Part shown: in pieces, positions 32,754-44,662 of the stretch
Position numbering within the stretch: the first letter of the stretch is position 1
Layout: the number at the start of each line of letters is the position of its first letter
Assembly (NCBI RefSeq): GCF_030272615.1
Contig: NC_081414.1
Coordinates: 526,609,137 to 526,673,136, forward strand
Source: Cryptomeria japonica
Lineage: Eukaryota; Streptophyta; Pinopsida; Cupressales; Cupressaceae
Direction: 5' to 3'
Length of the DNA: 64,000 nucleotides
Made by a program: the position numbers and the translations under genes
Notes under the pieces: model-generated
What the model saw: only the letters and a program-made list of their open reading frames with translations
Told to the model about the DNA's origin: nothing
Databases searched by the model: none

Positions 32754-35488
32754 TTAACGGAGCTTAACAAATTTCAAAATTTCTGGATAAGCCTTCTCCA
32801 ATAGCTCAAGATAAGTATCCCAACTAGATTTGAAAGTGCCGAAAATATATACAAGTCCATTTAATATATGTGCAAATGACTCTTTCTCACTTACCTCTAT
32901 TGGAGTGGGCTTTCCAACCATATCCATACATTCTTTCTTATGTACACTAAGTGAATCTAACTGAGGACTCACCAAGCCTCTCAAACTTCTAGCTCTTCTT
33001 ATGATTTTGTCTCTTTCCTTCTCAAGAACATAAATTTGGGCTTGCAAAATCAAAATTTGACCATCAATTGATGTAGTCAATGAAGTCAATCCATCAAAAG
33101 AATTAGCTATATTTGCAATTTTCTCCTGAAATTCTTTTATCTTCTTATCCACATTAACTATAAGTATATCTCTGTTACAACATACCCTATAAATATTTGT
33201 ACACTGCTTCAAAGTATTATCTATCAGTTTCAACTTTTCATCAATCTTCTTCTTCTCACATTCAATCACCTGATCAAATGCAGCTCTTTTAGCCTGAGTG
33301 AACCTCTCCAGTGCTTGTCGGTTTGAAATTTGTTGTAAGGATTGAAAATTCTTTGAAATGTGCTCAGTAATTGTCTTAAGCTTTCTGGATGGGCTCGCTT
33401 CATTGTCAATCTTGCACTCCAAGACTAGTCTATGTAAAACAATGATTGATTGATCAATAATCCCTTTATCTATAGATCCCTCCTTCATTAATTTTTGTGT
33501 TGCCATCATCATGAGTTCAGTAGGACTCATCTCGGTTATGTTTTTCTTTACAACCTACGAGGTGTTAATTGAAAACAATGATGGACCAACTATCAGTTCT
33601 CTATTAGTTTCCCCTTTCTTCTCCTCTGATGATTTGTCCTTTATAGCTTCCTCACTTGCACCGGTGGCTTCTCTACTTGGTGCAGTCTCTGCAACTGTCG
33701 GTTCCTCTGTAGGAACTATAACCTCAACATGTACATTTGTATCTGGAAGACAGTTATCCTTAATATTAGTATCATGTACATCATCAACCTTTTCACTCTT
33801 TGTATTAGAGAGCATCTCAACATTTTTCTAGACTTTTGTATCTACCGGGGGCTTGATTTCCACTATCTTAATGTTTTTCAAAACTGAGGGTGAAGTACCC
33901 ATAATCCCCTTCCTTCAACCGCGGTGTCTACAGTGCATGTCTTTGATTTCGGTGATGTCATTCTTCTTCTTCCTTCTTGGTACCAGATGGAGCTGAAGTG
34001 GTTACTTTTGGTGCTTGCTTCTGTGCCAGTATTTTGAATGTAACCTTCCTAACCGGTTGCTTTTTAGCCTCTACCTCTATTTCCTCTGTTTTCTTCCATA
34101 CAACCCTCTTGAATACCAAGGGTGTGTCATCCTCAGATTCAGATTCTACTGTAACAAACTCAATGTGTACTTCTAGATTCCTCCTCTTCCTGCCTTTCTC
34201 CGGGACAACATCAATTAATGCTTTAATTTCCTGTGAGACCTTCTCAACAAATTTGCTAGCCTTTCCTTCCTTCTTCTCTCTCTTCTTCTAGTTGAGCTCT
34301 ATTTCAACCTCTCGTGATTTTTGTTTTGTAGTACCACAGGGCTTCTCTTCCTCATCAATAGGTGCATCAATCAACATTTTTGCATAAGCCTCAAGGATCT
34401 ATACATCCACTTTATAGCCCATTTCCTCAATCCAATTCTTTTGGGGCTTAACTGCTTCCATAAGTGTTTCATCCTTCTTCACCATGAAGCATATGTCAAT
34501 TGAATATTTTTCAACAATATGCTTAGAAACCCTTTCCCTAGACTTCATATATTTTTGGAACCCCTTAAAATATCCCCATACTTTATCATCTCTCTGACTA
34601 CCTAAAGTAGCAATTGACTGTTTCAATTGTCTCCCTACCGAGATATCAAATGCCCATTGCCTCTTCCCAAAACCAAGAGTGTCATTCATGAAAAATAACT
34701 TTAAGTAGACAATTAAGTTGCCATACCGAAAGGTTCCTTTCTTTTCTCCCTTAATCTTTCCTAGGTTTATTAACAGTTCATCTAACATACAACCGCATAG
34801 ATCCAATTTCTCATTTTCTCTCATCATTTTGTTTGCTACGAAAATGAAGGAACTGGAAACAAAGTTAAGTTTGGTTTGACTGAGTTACCTTATATCTGAT
34901 GATCATGCTACCAAATTTGATGATCATGTCGATAATAGTGCTTATTCTCATAGATCTCTTGTAAGATGTCGTGCCGGTGATTTTATTCACGTAATCATTC
35001 GAAACCTTCTTGTTTGGACGCTTCCCAACCTATGGCAAACCAGTGATTGCCTTGATGGCTTCCTTGGTAATCTTATAAGATGTATCCAACCAGATAAACT
35101 CCCCATGTACTCTGCTCAAAACATACCTAATTATCTCATCTTTGAATTCCAAGATATCCAGAATGTCGGTAAACCCTAAGTCTTCAATGTGCTTGTATGT
35201 CGATTTGATCTTTCTAGATTCTCCCATCAGCTTGCTCATGTATATGCCCTTTATTTTAGATGTTCCCAAGTCCTCAATGTGACAATGTATGTATGCCCTA
35301 ACATATTCAACATATACAACTCCCTTCAAAACATGGGAAAATGCTCCAACCGAATCTTCCAGGGTAGCCACATGCGGATACCACTTGAAAATTGGCCTGG
35401 TGCGGTCCTTGACCTCTACTACAGTTGGATTTGCAACAAAGATAGGAATAGATGATGATCATGCTTCCATGTTTAAAGATAAATACAT
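32754..35488 (-). pseudogene. E3 ORF2: unknown protein, about 910 codons, broken
   Basis: Read on the minus strand from ATG at 35488 (or 35470) to TAA at 32754, with several stops and at least two frameshifts (frames change between 35030-35371, 34399-34827 and 32754-33530). Near the N-terminus are FVANPTVVEV, RPIFKWYPHVATLEDSVGAF and VHGEFIWLDTSYKITKEAIK followed by AITGLP. The middle is Lys/Glu-rich. The last 258 codons form a long open, heptad-rich helical segment (probable coiled coil) ending PEILKFVKLR. I recognise no catalytic domain. The V.GE.I.LD....A..AITGLP pattern faintly recalls 'putative plant transposon protein' ORFs of other plant elements, but that is a hunch. It occupies the place where pol would lie in an autonomous element. 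Confidence 0.6.
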
Positions 35489-36346
35489 GTTGATCGCTTC
35501 TGGTGAAAACCCTTAACAAATTCTTCCAATCACCGGTGAAATCGCTCAAGAAGAAATCCGATTTCTCTGAAATGCCTTTGATTGCTCTTAGTTGCTCTTA
35601 ATCACTCTAGAATTGCTCTAAATGCAAGGCGATCAATAATGAAGTGAATTTGACCTTTTAACCTCCGAGAAAAACCCTAATCTTCCATTGATATTAATGA
35701 CTGTCGATGAAAGATACCAGATCTCAAACAAAACATATCCATGTCGAATAAGCATCTCCAATGTCTGGAACATCTTCCAAAACCTCTTCTCGGGGCATAT
35801 GCAACATCTTCATGAATTTTGCCTTCCCCTAAGGCATCTGCCTTAGTTACCGGATGAGCTACCTGCCAGTGCAAGAGAAACCTCGTCTACCAGATAAGTA
35901 ACCGGTGCATTTCCATCTGATGATTGTTCTTCAGTCTTCCTAACTTATCTTTGAGTATGATCTTGTTGGATTTCACTAACCTTCTCTTTCCCTTTCTCAT
36001 TTGATCCTCCAGTACCGACCGGTGGATTTCTGCTTCTACAGAATTTAGCAATATGTCCAACCTCATTACATGCATATCATGTAACATTGTTCCTTTGAAT
36101 TGCTCTGCTAAAACCAGTGAAATTGCTTGACCTGCATAGATTAGCCATATGTCCAAACTTTCCACATGCTTAGCATTTAACATTCATTCTGCAATCTTTT
36201 GTCTTATGACCATACTTATTGCATTTAGAACATTTATCGGGAGCATAATCAAGGTTCTGATTTGCTCTATTTCTACATTGTCTAGCCATGTGACCAAATC
36301 TATTGCAAACAAAACATCTACCATTAAATTTATAAGCATTAAATTG

Positions 36347-36796
36347 TGTGAGATTTTACCAAGATCAAAGGCACAATGAAAAGCATAAAAGAGAGACAAA
36401 AGAATGACAAGAACAAACTGTATCCTCATCAATATACAAATGATCAACTGGATTAACCAATACAATGAATATGGGTCTTCTTATATAGGTAAGGTCATAT
36501 CGATATGTGAGCACACAATCATGACATGTGGCTCAATGAGAAACAAGGGTAGGTAAGAAAAAGTAGGGGTAGGTAGGAGAAATGATATAATATTCCACAA
36601 GAGGTGGATGACCCACCGAATGTGGAGTGTGACAGCAAGATAAGACCACAAAAGGTGCAATTTCTCCTACAAGCTATATCCCTATGTGCACACTTCCCTA
36701 AGTGTCTCATATCCAAACTATGATGAGATGCATTATCCTAAGTTAACTTAAGTAAAGTGTAATAATATCCATGATGAATATTTATTTACACCAACA
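36347..36796 (-). repeat. E4 3' LTR
   Basis: 450 bp. Minus-strand start TGTTGGTGTAAATAAATATT at 36796. Minus-strand TATA box TATATAA at 36481-36487. Confidence 0.92.
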
Positions 36797-37095
36797 CCCC
36801 CCCTTAAGTGCAACTTAGGGGAATGAAAACTCAAGTCAATAATGCAAGATGGGTCTCGGCTACTAGGCCATGATAGGTACCCATGTACAATATGGAAATG
36901 CAAGCAAAACTATGCAATGCAATCTCTCACAAACAGAGAAAGGGAGAAAACCCAGCAGGAAAAAACTCCCCCCCAAAAGAGAGATGAATGTACAAAAGAC
37001 TCTCAAAGAAGGACAAAACCTCAAAGAGGAAAAAGTCCCCCCCATAAGAGAGGAAGGAGAATTCAGCTGATCCCCCCCTAATGAGACATCCCGCA
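36797..37095 (-). other. E4 PPT and a series of PPT-like G tracts
   Basis: On the minus strand, CACTTAAGGGGGGG abuts the 3' LTR (G run at 36797-36803). Three similar tracts lie upstream: CTCTTTTGGGGGGG (about 36967-36980), CTCTTATGGGGGGG (about 37037-37050) and CTCATTAGGGGGGG (about 37072-37085). The frame ending at 36863 runs through them (LGG, MGG, LGG). Confidence 0.65.
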
Positions 37096-40000
37096 CCCCC
37101 AAGAGAACTCGCAACTGCTGGAACTTACTCTCAGTGAAAGGTTTGGTAAAGATGTCAACAACCTGCTCCCCTGTAGGACAATACTGCAAATCAATGACAT
37201 GCTCCTGAATCAGCTCTCAGATGTAGTGCATATGGATCTTGATGTGTTTGGTCCACTGATGCTGGACCGGGTTCTTTGAGATTGAAATAGCACTCTGATT
37301 GTCACAATGTAGATTGTCAGCCGTGGAGTTGTGAATCCAAACTCTGTGAGAATCTGTTGAAGCCAAATGGTCTCAGTCATTTCGTTAATAGCTCCTCGAT
37401 ACTCAGCCTCAGTCGAAGAGAGAGAAATAGCATGCTACTGCTTGCTCTACCAACAAATGGGGTCTGAACCAAGGTGGAAGTTGTAACTTGAAGTAGACTT
37501 ACGATCATCAAGATCGCCAGCCCAATCGGAGATTGTGTGACCAACAAAGTGAAGTCTTGTGCCTGCTGCATAGTGAATCCCATAGTGATGTGTACCCTGG
37601 ATGTAGTGAAGGTTGCATTTGGCAGTTTTCCAATGAGGCTCATGTGGTTCCTGCATGAAGCAGGAAACCATGCCAACTGCAAATGAAATATCAGGGCGTG
37701 TGTGAGTCAAGTAGATGAGACTACCCACAAGCTGATGATACAATGTGGCATCAACTGGTGGAGAAGAGCATTGAGCCTCAAGATTGACTCCTGAAAGAAA
37801 GGGAGTCGGTGGAGGCTTACAATCAACCATACGAAAGCATGCAAGTAGATCAAGAGTATACTTGTGCTACAATAGTGTAATCTCAAAAGGTGACTGTGAA
37901 ATCTCTATCCCGAGAAAGTAGTGCAAAAGACCCAAGTCAGTCATAGAAAATCTGTCATGCAAAGCAGATTTGACCCTGCTAATGATGGATGTGGTGCTCC
38001 ATGTAATGATCAAATCATCAACATAGAGAACATGTATCAAGTGAGAGTCATCCTATTGTAAAATGTAGACATTCAGATCAGAATGACACCTGGTGAACCC
38101 TGCTAAGAGAAGAAAGGAATCCATCTTGGCCTACCAAGCCTTGGGGGAATACTTAAGGCCATAGAGAGATTTCATTAGTTGGCAAACCAAGGAATAATCC
38201 TGGATGAAACCTTATGGCTGCTCCATATAAATCTCCTCATCAAAATCCCCATGAAGAAAATAACTCTTCACATCCATCTGATGTACAGCCCAACCATGAG
38301 TTGCAGCAATAGCAAGTGTCAAGCGAATGGAGTTCATCTTGGTTACGGGCGCAAAGGTCTCAGTATAGTCAACACCTAGAACCTGAGAGAAACCTCTCAC
38401 AACAAGTCGAGCCTTATACTTATCCATGCTTCCATCTGATGCAAACTTGGTCCGATAGATCCACTTACATTGAACCATCTTTCTCCCCTTAGGGAGAGGG
38501 AATAACTCCCATGTGTTTTTCCTCATCAATGAACTATACTCTTCCTCCATAGCCTGGTCCCACTCAGGAACCCCAAATGCTTCCCGAAATGTTTGTGGAT
38601 CGGAAGCAGTAGCAATGAATGCATGTGGAAGGTCTTGATGTTGTGATCAAGTCCTCCATCTATCTAAAGGATCCCCAAGAAGAGAACTCATTGACTCAAG
38701 TGTCTGTCGAGCCCAACGAGGTCTAGGTGGAGGTGGAGAATGAGGCTTCTCAACTGCAAGTGGACCCTATGCAGGTGTAACCCTATGAGTCAGAGTTGAA
38801 GGAGTCTCATAATCTGAATCATTGGCATCACTATCCACAATGGAGGAAGGTGGAGGAGGTAGAGAGGCTAAACTAGGAGAGCTTTCCTCAAAATGAACAA
38901 TCCTCTCAATAAAAACCTCATGTGTCTTAGGATCCATCAATCGATATGCCTTAACACCCTCATGATATCCAACAAAAAGACAAGGCCTACTCTGAGGTTC
39001 CAATGCCTTGCGTTTCTGCGGAGGAATGTGAGCCCATGTTGGACACCCAAAGACTCTGAAATGTCTCACAATCGGTTTCCTACTAGCCCAAGCCTCAAAA
39101 GGAGTAATACCTATCAAATTTTTGTGAGGAACCCAATTTTGGATGTGTGTGGCACAATTGATAGCCTCTATCCAAAAGGCGGGATCAAGAGAATGTGCAT
39201 GTATCATACAGCTAGCCATTTCTTTGAGATTTCTATTCTTGCTCTCTACAACTCCATTATTCTGTGGAGTGTAGGAAATAGAATGTTGAAGATAAATCCC
39301 CTCAAATGTACAAAAATCCTCAAGTCTTTTGTTCACATATTCTCTTCCATTATTTATGCGAAGAACCTTGACCACTTTCTCAGATTGCTTCTCCACACAA
39401 GCCTTGAAGTCTTGAAATATGTCAAACACTTCACTCTTATGAATAAGAAAGTAGACCCAAGTGAAGCAGGAGTAGTCATCAATGAAGGTGATGACATAAC
39501 GGGCCTTACTAAAGGAAGGTGATGGAAATGGACCTGCTACATCATTGTGCACAAGTTGAAGAACTTCCAAAGCTCTCCAAGCTTTCCCCTTCTCAAACTT
39601 CTCTTCGGGATTCTTGCCCATGGAACATCCTAAACATACACCCTCTGAAAAACTAATGTGAGGTAGACCTATGACCATGTCTTTAGTGTTGAGTTGTTGA
39701 AGATAGCGGTAGTTGAGGTGACCAAACCACTCATGCCATAGCTTACTTTCAAAATTTGAATGAGTAAGCAAGGCCCTAGAAGGAGAGCTTGGCACAAAGT
39801 GGGAGAATGAATAAAGTCTTGAGTTATCATTGACTTGTCCCACTGCTACCAAGGCATCATTATCAAGTTCTTTTACCATGACTAAATTAGGTGTAAAATC
39901 AACCTTTTTCCCATTCCCATAGTGAGTGATTTGGTAGATAGAGAGAAGATTGGTAGACAAGTTAGGAACATAAAGAACATTCTCAAATGTTCCATCATCC

Positions 40001-41130
40001 AAGTCAACTGAACCTTTCCCTTCAACCTCAACTTGTGTATCATCACCTATGTAAATGTGAGGTACCTTTGATGGCTCCAATGAAGAAAACTCCTCCTTTG
40101 TAAAACCCATGTGATAAGAGGCACCCAAGTCAAGTATCCACTACTGTGAAGAACCTATGGTAGCCACAAATGCTTGCTTTTTTCCCTTAGATTGTGAGGA
40201 AGAGGAAGGAGATTAATCCTTCTTGTTGTAGATAGATGGCAAGTTGATGTTGTTTTTCTTAAGAAGATTTATCAACTCATCAACTTGCTTGGTGTGGCAT
40301 CGATGCTCATCATGACCATACTTCTTGCAATAAGCACAAGTTGGTTTATCCTTCTTAGGTGGAGTCCCCTTCTTGGAAGAGGAAAAATCACCTTCTGATG
40401 GAGAGGATGATTGTCCTTTTTCTTGTTGTGGCTTTGACTTAGATTGCTTCTTCTTCTTGTTGGAATCTTTGCCTTGACTCCCTTGACTCCCTTGATTAGC
40501 CACCAAAACCTTGGACTTTGAAGACTTGAGAAGCCCCATGTTCAACAACTTAGATTGTTCCAATATAAACATTTATGTGAAAGCATCAAATGTAGGCATA
40601 GTGTAGGAACTCCCCATTGCCAAATGATGAGTTTTGAAGCTAGAAACAAATGTTGCATATTCAGGTGCAAGCTTGTCCAACAAGTTGAATATCAACTGAG
40701 CATCCTTTTTGTCAATTCCACAATCCTTAAGCTTAGCTCTTAGCTCATTTTCTTTGATGACATAATCTTGGATTGTATCAAAACTCTTGGGATCCAAGTT
40801 GGTGAGCTCATTGTCAATCTTCTAACCTCTGATTTCATCAACTTGACCATACAATTTCTGAAACATTTCCCAAGCCTCTTTGATTGTAGTACACTTCTCA
40901 ATGTGAAAAATGAGGTCATCTGATACATACTTACACAAAGTTCCAAGAGCCATGCAATTATTAGTGAGCCATTCTAACTGAGCATTAGGATCATCCTTAG
41001 GATCAGGTGATGTTGCTATTGTTCCATCTATGTAATGGGTGAGTCCTTTTTCCATTAATTTGCTCCATGTTTTAATTTTCCAAGATGCATAATAATGTGG
41101 AGTTATAGGTGGAAATTTATGAGGACTCAT
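36863..41130 (-). pseudogene. E4 copia gag-pol, nonsense codons plus a late frameshift
   Basis: Minus strand from ATG 41130 (MSPHKFPPIT). Gag with UBN2-type features (WLTNNCMALGTL, IKEAWEMFQKLYG) and zinc knuckle CAYCKKYGHDEHRC. Protease WILDLGASYHM, where the usual D-S-G has become D-L-G. Integrase with GAG-pre HHCC (LWHEWFGHLNY, CLGCSMGK) and core HNDVAGP, RINNGREY and GVVESKNR; the second catalytic Asp of the DDE triad reads Asn. RT with MDVKSYFLHGDFDEEIYMEQP and YVDD intact. RNase H up to QYCPTGEQVVDIFTKP. Frame 0 holds from 41130 to about 37320, interrupted only by stops (for example before 40572, 40128 and 38764); a shift near 37315-37325 moves the end to another frame, with stop at 36863. 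Two active-site losses plus the stops mean no function. Confidence 0.92.
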
Positions 41131-42570
41131 AGCAACAAAAATGAAAGAGCACAAGGAAAGAGAGGCACAATCACACAAGACACCCCACCAAATTCACTCA
41201 ATCAAATAACACCCCCCCCCCCAAAAAAAAAATAAAAAATGATGATTTGACACTTTATACTTAGTGCTTGTACAATGGGCCACTTGCAAAAAATGGCAAA
41301 GTGGACTTCTGATTTCAACTTTACAATCATCTCAATAAGGCCAAAGGAGACTCAAACTGATAATGCAAGAGATCTAAACTAAGATCCAAGAAAATTACAA
41401 GTACCAAGTAGGCCAAAAAAGACTAATATCTGAAAGTACAATATCCACTCAAAATATCTAAATACTGATCATAGATTATGAAAGTAGACGAAAAAATATG
41501 CACTTTCAAAAAAAAGGGTTCCTGAAAAAGAGGTCGTATGAGCTCAAACAAAGCCTTTGAAGTTGCAAAATCGACGATTGGATAGGTACAACTGAGAGAA
41601 TCCAAAAATTCTGAAAAACTTGTGCACCAAAATCAAAAAATAACCACAACACTGCAGAGAGAACGAAAAATTAGCCCAAATCAAAAAACATTGCACCCAA
41701 AAAGGAGCAAAATTGAGCAAGTTATGAGCCTCCAAAGTTGACCCAAAAAACCAAACTACTCAATGGAGGGGGGTCTAAAATTATCACAAAGATGCTAACG
41801 CAGAATGACGTCAGCAAAGCATTGTGTTAAAATTGACGGTCTTCTGACTGTCAAAATGGTCGTCACACCTTCTGGCTGACTGTATGGACAAAGCTGACGT
41901 GGCATAGTCTGATTGGGAAGATGATTTGGCAGAAAGTTTGCCACGGGCTAGTGGCCTCCTGCCACGTGGTACACCAGTTTAGGCTGACTGGTGGCCGGAA
42001 TTCGGTGGCGAGAGGGTCTGATTGCTGGCGGGAGGGCCCGATGACGGAAGGCTACCGGTGGGAGGCGGTCGATGGGAGGCTGCTAGTGGTGGGCGGGGTC
42101 GAAGGGCAGTGCTAGAGGGCAGGGTCGCCGATGGCCAGGGCTATTGGTGGCAGGGGCTACCAGTGGCGGAAACTGCAAGGGGTCGCCGGTGAAGACTGTC
42201 GTTGCGGTACAAGCCTGCAAGAGGTATGGCCCTGCATGTAGCACAGGGTACGTCCCCTGCAAAAACCTTGTGCCCTTCCTTTTTTTTCAAATTAATTTGC
42301 TTTTTGGGGAAATTTCAGAATTTTATTTTATTTTTTTTAATCTGAAAATTTCGTACCGTATCAACTGAATTGGGCAAAATTTTCCTCCACACCCAAAATC
42401 CGACTTTCGCCAAAATAGGTTGAATTTATACTCAATTTTTATGGAAACGGCCTCCCAAATGCAATGGGGAGGTCGAAAATGCTCTAGGATGCCTCCAAAA
42501 CATGTAGTACCTCAAATCCAAAAATAGAAACCTTCCAAGATGTATCCCAAAACCAATCAATGAAGCCCCA
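41131..42570 (-). other. E4 5' untranslated leader
   Basis: Between PBS and Gag start. No credible ORF. The part 41880-42250 is GC-rich with loosely repeated 'ggtggcggg' words; a C10 run lies near 41211-41222. Confidence 0.5.
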
Positions 42571-42585
42571 ATAGCTCTGATACCA
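42571..42585 (-). other. E4 primer binding site, initiator tRNA-Met
   Basis: TGGTATCAGAGCTAT on the minus strand directly follows the 5' LTR end. The first 12 bases are the standard plant initiator-Met complement. Confidence 0.92.
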
Positions 42586-43035
42586 TGTAAGATTTTGCCA
42601 AGATCAAGGGCACAATGAAAAGCATAAAAGAGAGACAAAAGAATGACAAGAACAAATTGTATCCTCATCAATATACAAATGATCAACTGGATTAACCAAT
42701 ACAATGAATATGGGCCTGCTTATATAGGCAAGGCCATATGGATATATGAGCACACAATCATGACATGTGGCTCAATGAGAAACAAGGGTAGGTAAGAAAA
42801 AGTAGGGGTGGGTAGGAGAAATAATATAATATTTCACAAGAGGTGGATGACCCACCAAATGTGGAGTGTACCAACAAGATAAGACCATAAAAGGTGGAAT
42901 TTCTCCTACAAGCTATATCCCTATGTGCACACTTCCCTACGTGTCTCATATCCAAACTACGATGAGATGCATTATCCTAAGTTAACTTAAGTAAAATGTA
43001 ATAATAGCTATGATGAATATTTATTTACACCAACA
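42586..43035 (-). repeat. E4 5' LTR
   Basis: 450 bp, no gaps against 36347-36796, 24 hand-counted differences. Minus-strand TATA box TATATAA at 42720-42726. Confidence 0.92.
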
Positions 43036-43711
43036 AATTGCCTTATCGATGCCTTATGGTTTTTATCTTCATTGGTAGTACCAGAAATTTGTCCTTTCTC
43101 AAATCCAAGTCCACTGGAATCTCCAATCTGTCTTTGTCCCTTCAACAACTCATCTAGCTATGCTGAGCTAATCTTGAATTTTTCTTTATACTCACTTACA
43201 GTAGTTAGATCTTCTCTCTGAATTATTATTTGTCTCTCAAGCTCTGGTTCATTACTCAGGGATTGTACTAAATCAGTTATCAACATATCATTCTCATGAA
43301 CCAACCTACCACATTCTTCAAATTTGTTCTTCAGGGATACAACAAGATTTTCTTCCTTTTTGTTTAAGTCCTCAATCTCTTTATACATTCTCATAGTTAT
43401 AGATTGCATTTCATTTCTCATAACCATGTTCTCCTAACTCAATTTTTGACATTGTTCCTTAAGTGCATCTTTCTCTTCGTCATCCTGTCTTTGCAAAAGT
43501 TCCTTCCTCCTAGCTTGAACAAATGATAGCCTCTCTTGTAGGACAAGAATGAATTCCTTAGCAAAACTCAATTCATCTTGTAGCTTTAAGTTCTTCAACC
43601 TTTCAGCATCATAATCTTCAAGTTCCATCTCAAGTTGTTTCTCCAAACCCATGTCCATGGATTCTAGATTAAGGATCTTCCTCAAGCTGTTAAACTTCCT
43701 TCGAGGCACAA

Positions 43712-43724
43712 GGCTTTGATACCA
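43712..43724 (-). other. E3 primer binding site, initiator tRNA-Met type
   Basis: TGGTATCAAAGCC on the minus strand, two bases from the LTR end. One mismatch to TGGTATCAGAGCC (G to A). E6 has the same AACAATTGGTATCAAA junction at its second LTR. Confidence 0.8.
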
Positions 43725-43726
43725 AT

Positions 43727-44662
43727 TGTTGAAATCCAATAACATTGGGAGGGGGGGTGAATCAGTGTTATAAAGGATGAATTAATTTTAGCCTTATTAA
43801 AACATGCATACACCAACTGGTATATCGGTATACCGGTACATATAGAATTGAAAGAAGTAAAGCAACCAATAAGCCAATTACATAAATGAGAATCATAAAA
43901 CACATAATTATATGTGGAAAACCTCAAAGAGGAAAAACTACAGTGGGGTTTGTGACCCACAATATCAATCCAACGGCCATATGAAGAGATTACAAAATAT
44001 AAGGGGCTTGCACTTGCAGGAAGGCTTACAGCCTAGAGTACACTGCTCAATCACAAATGGAGCCTCATTGACTACATATAAATCCAAACTATAATCTAGA
44101 GAAGTGTTGAACTGCTAAGATAGCATCTTCTATGCCAGAATACAATTCTGGTTTAAGCTTTGTCTATTCCGGTTTGAAACCCTAAATACTTTACCGGAAT
44201 AACCCTTATATAAATATCCTCACATACATAATCTCTCTGATATATTTCGCATTATATCACATTCACGTATCCATCTCCATATCTATATCAAAATGATCTA
44301 ATCCAACTGACCTATATATCCTATACAACTTATCATGCCTTATGTCAGCTTACAAAGATAATTACAATATCAAATTACATGTCGGCTAGATAACATAAAT
44401 GCATGAATATCAAAAACAATTATCGATGCCGGATCCAAGAGTTGTCAGCCTCCAATACCGATAACCATATTCTAAACCATGTCGGAATGCATTGTCGGTA
44501 ACCAAAGAAATCCTTTTGTCATGTCGGTGCCTATGCCGGTGTAGTGTCTATGAAGTGCCTGTCGGTACACAAATGAACCAAAACATGAAGCCAGAACAAA
44601 ATACTATGTTGTCATCAATTACAACATAGTGAAACCAACCAATTGAGTGTCAATTGCCAACA
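43727..44662 (-). repeat. E3 5' LTR (936 bp)
   Basis: Minus-strand start TGTTGGCAATTG at 44662 and end TTTCAACA at 43727. It matches the truncated 3' LTR over its first ~390 bp. It contains many 'ccggt/tcggt' words, and a minus-strand TATATAAGGG (about 44208-44217) is a plausible TATA box. Confidence 0.88.

Larger units (their letters stand above)
36347..43035 (-). mobile_element. E4: full-length Ty1/copia retrotransposon nested in E3
   Basis: Two 450-bp LTRs (36347-36796 and 42586-43035) with terminal TGTTGG...CA on the minus strand. The target duplication is AATTG (36342-36346 and 43036-43040). A perfect initiator-Met PBS adjoins the 5' LTR and a G-run PPT adjoins the 3' LTR. A hand count gives 24 differences in 450 bp between LTRs (5.3%), so it is older than E2. 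Coding order is Gag, PR, IN, RT, RNase H, as in copia. Confidence 0.95.
35724..43658 (-). pseudogene. E3 ORF1: coiled-coil, four-zinc-knuckle protein, interrupted by E4
   Basis: Minus strand from ATG 43658 (MDMGLEKQLEMELEDYDAE). The part before the insertion (43041-43658) is rich in Leu/Glu/Lys heptads and ends with LDELLKGQRQIGDSSGLGF, a motif seen near the zinc knuckle of plant copia Gag. After E4, four CCHC-type units follow: CFVCNRFGHMARQC (36275-36316), CSKCNKYGHKTKDC (36191-36232), a third with a stop in place of residue 2 (36134-36175) and a fourth with a stop in place of the first Cys (36038-36079). Removing E4 and one TSD (6,694 bp) leaves both sides in the same frame, giving about 410 codons to TGA 35724 with one further frameshift near the end. 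Probable role: RNA binding, Gag-like. It lacks a recognisable capsid (UBN2) domain. Confidence 0.7.
32091..44662 (-). mobile_element. E3: non-autonomous copia-type element with two unknown ORFs, split by E4
   Basis: Minus-strand element. The 5' LTR (43727-44662) starts TGTTGGCAATTG, followed by an initiator-Met-type PBS. The 3' LTR (32091-32481) is preceded by PPT AAAGGGGGAGAT and is truncated to its first ~390 bp. Between them are ORF1 (coiled coil plus four zinc knuckles) and ORF2 (unknown), with no protease, RT, RNase H or integrase. E4 with its TSD AATTG occupies 36347-43035. Without it E3 would be about 5.9 kb. The PPT block is identical over 27 bp to that of E6, which suggests a related copia element supplied the enzymes. 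Confidence 0.8.

Noticed and set aside
34321-34503. Small plus-strand ORFs around 33511-34503
   Set aside because: Shadows of the Lys/Glu-rich middle part of E3 ORF2 on the minus strand.
38893-39522. 209-codon plus-strand ORF
   Set aside because: Shadow of the E4 integrase frame on the opposite strand.
42001-42250. GC-rich ORFs in the E4 leader
   Set aside because: Composition-driven, short, and in an untranslated leader; no homology recognised.
36347-43035. E4 3' internal sequence as an envelope gene
   Set aside because: After RNase H there is only PPT-like repeats; no membrane segment or signal peptide.
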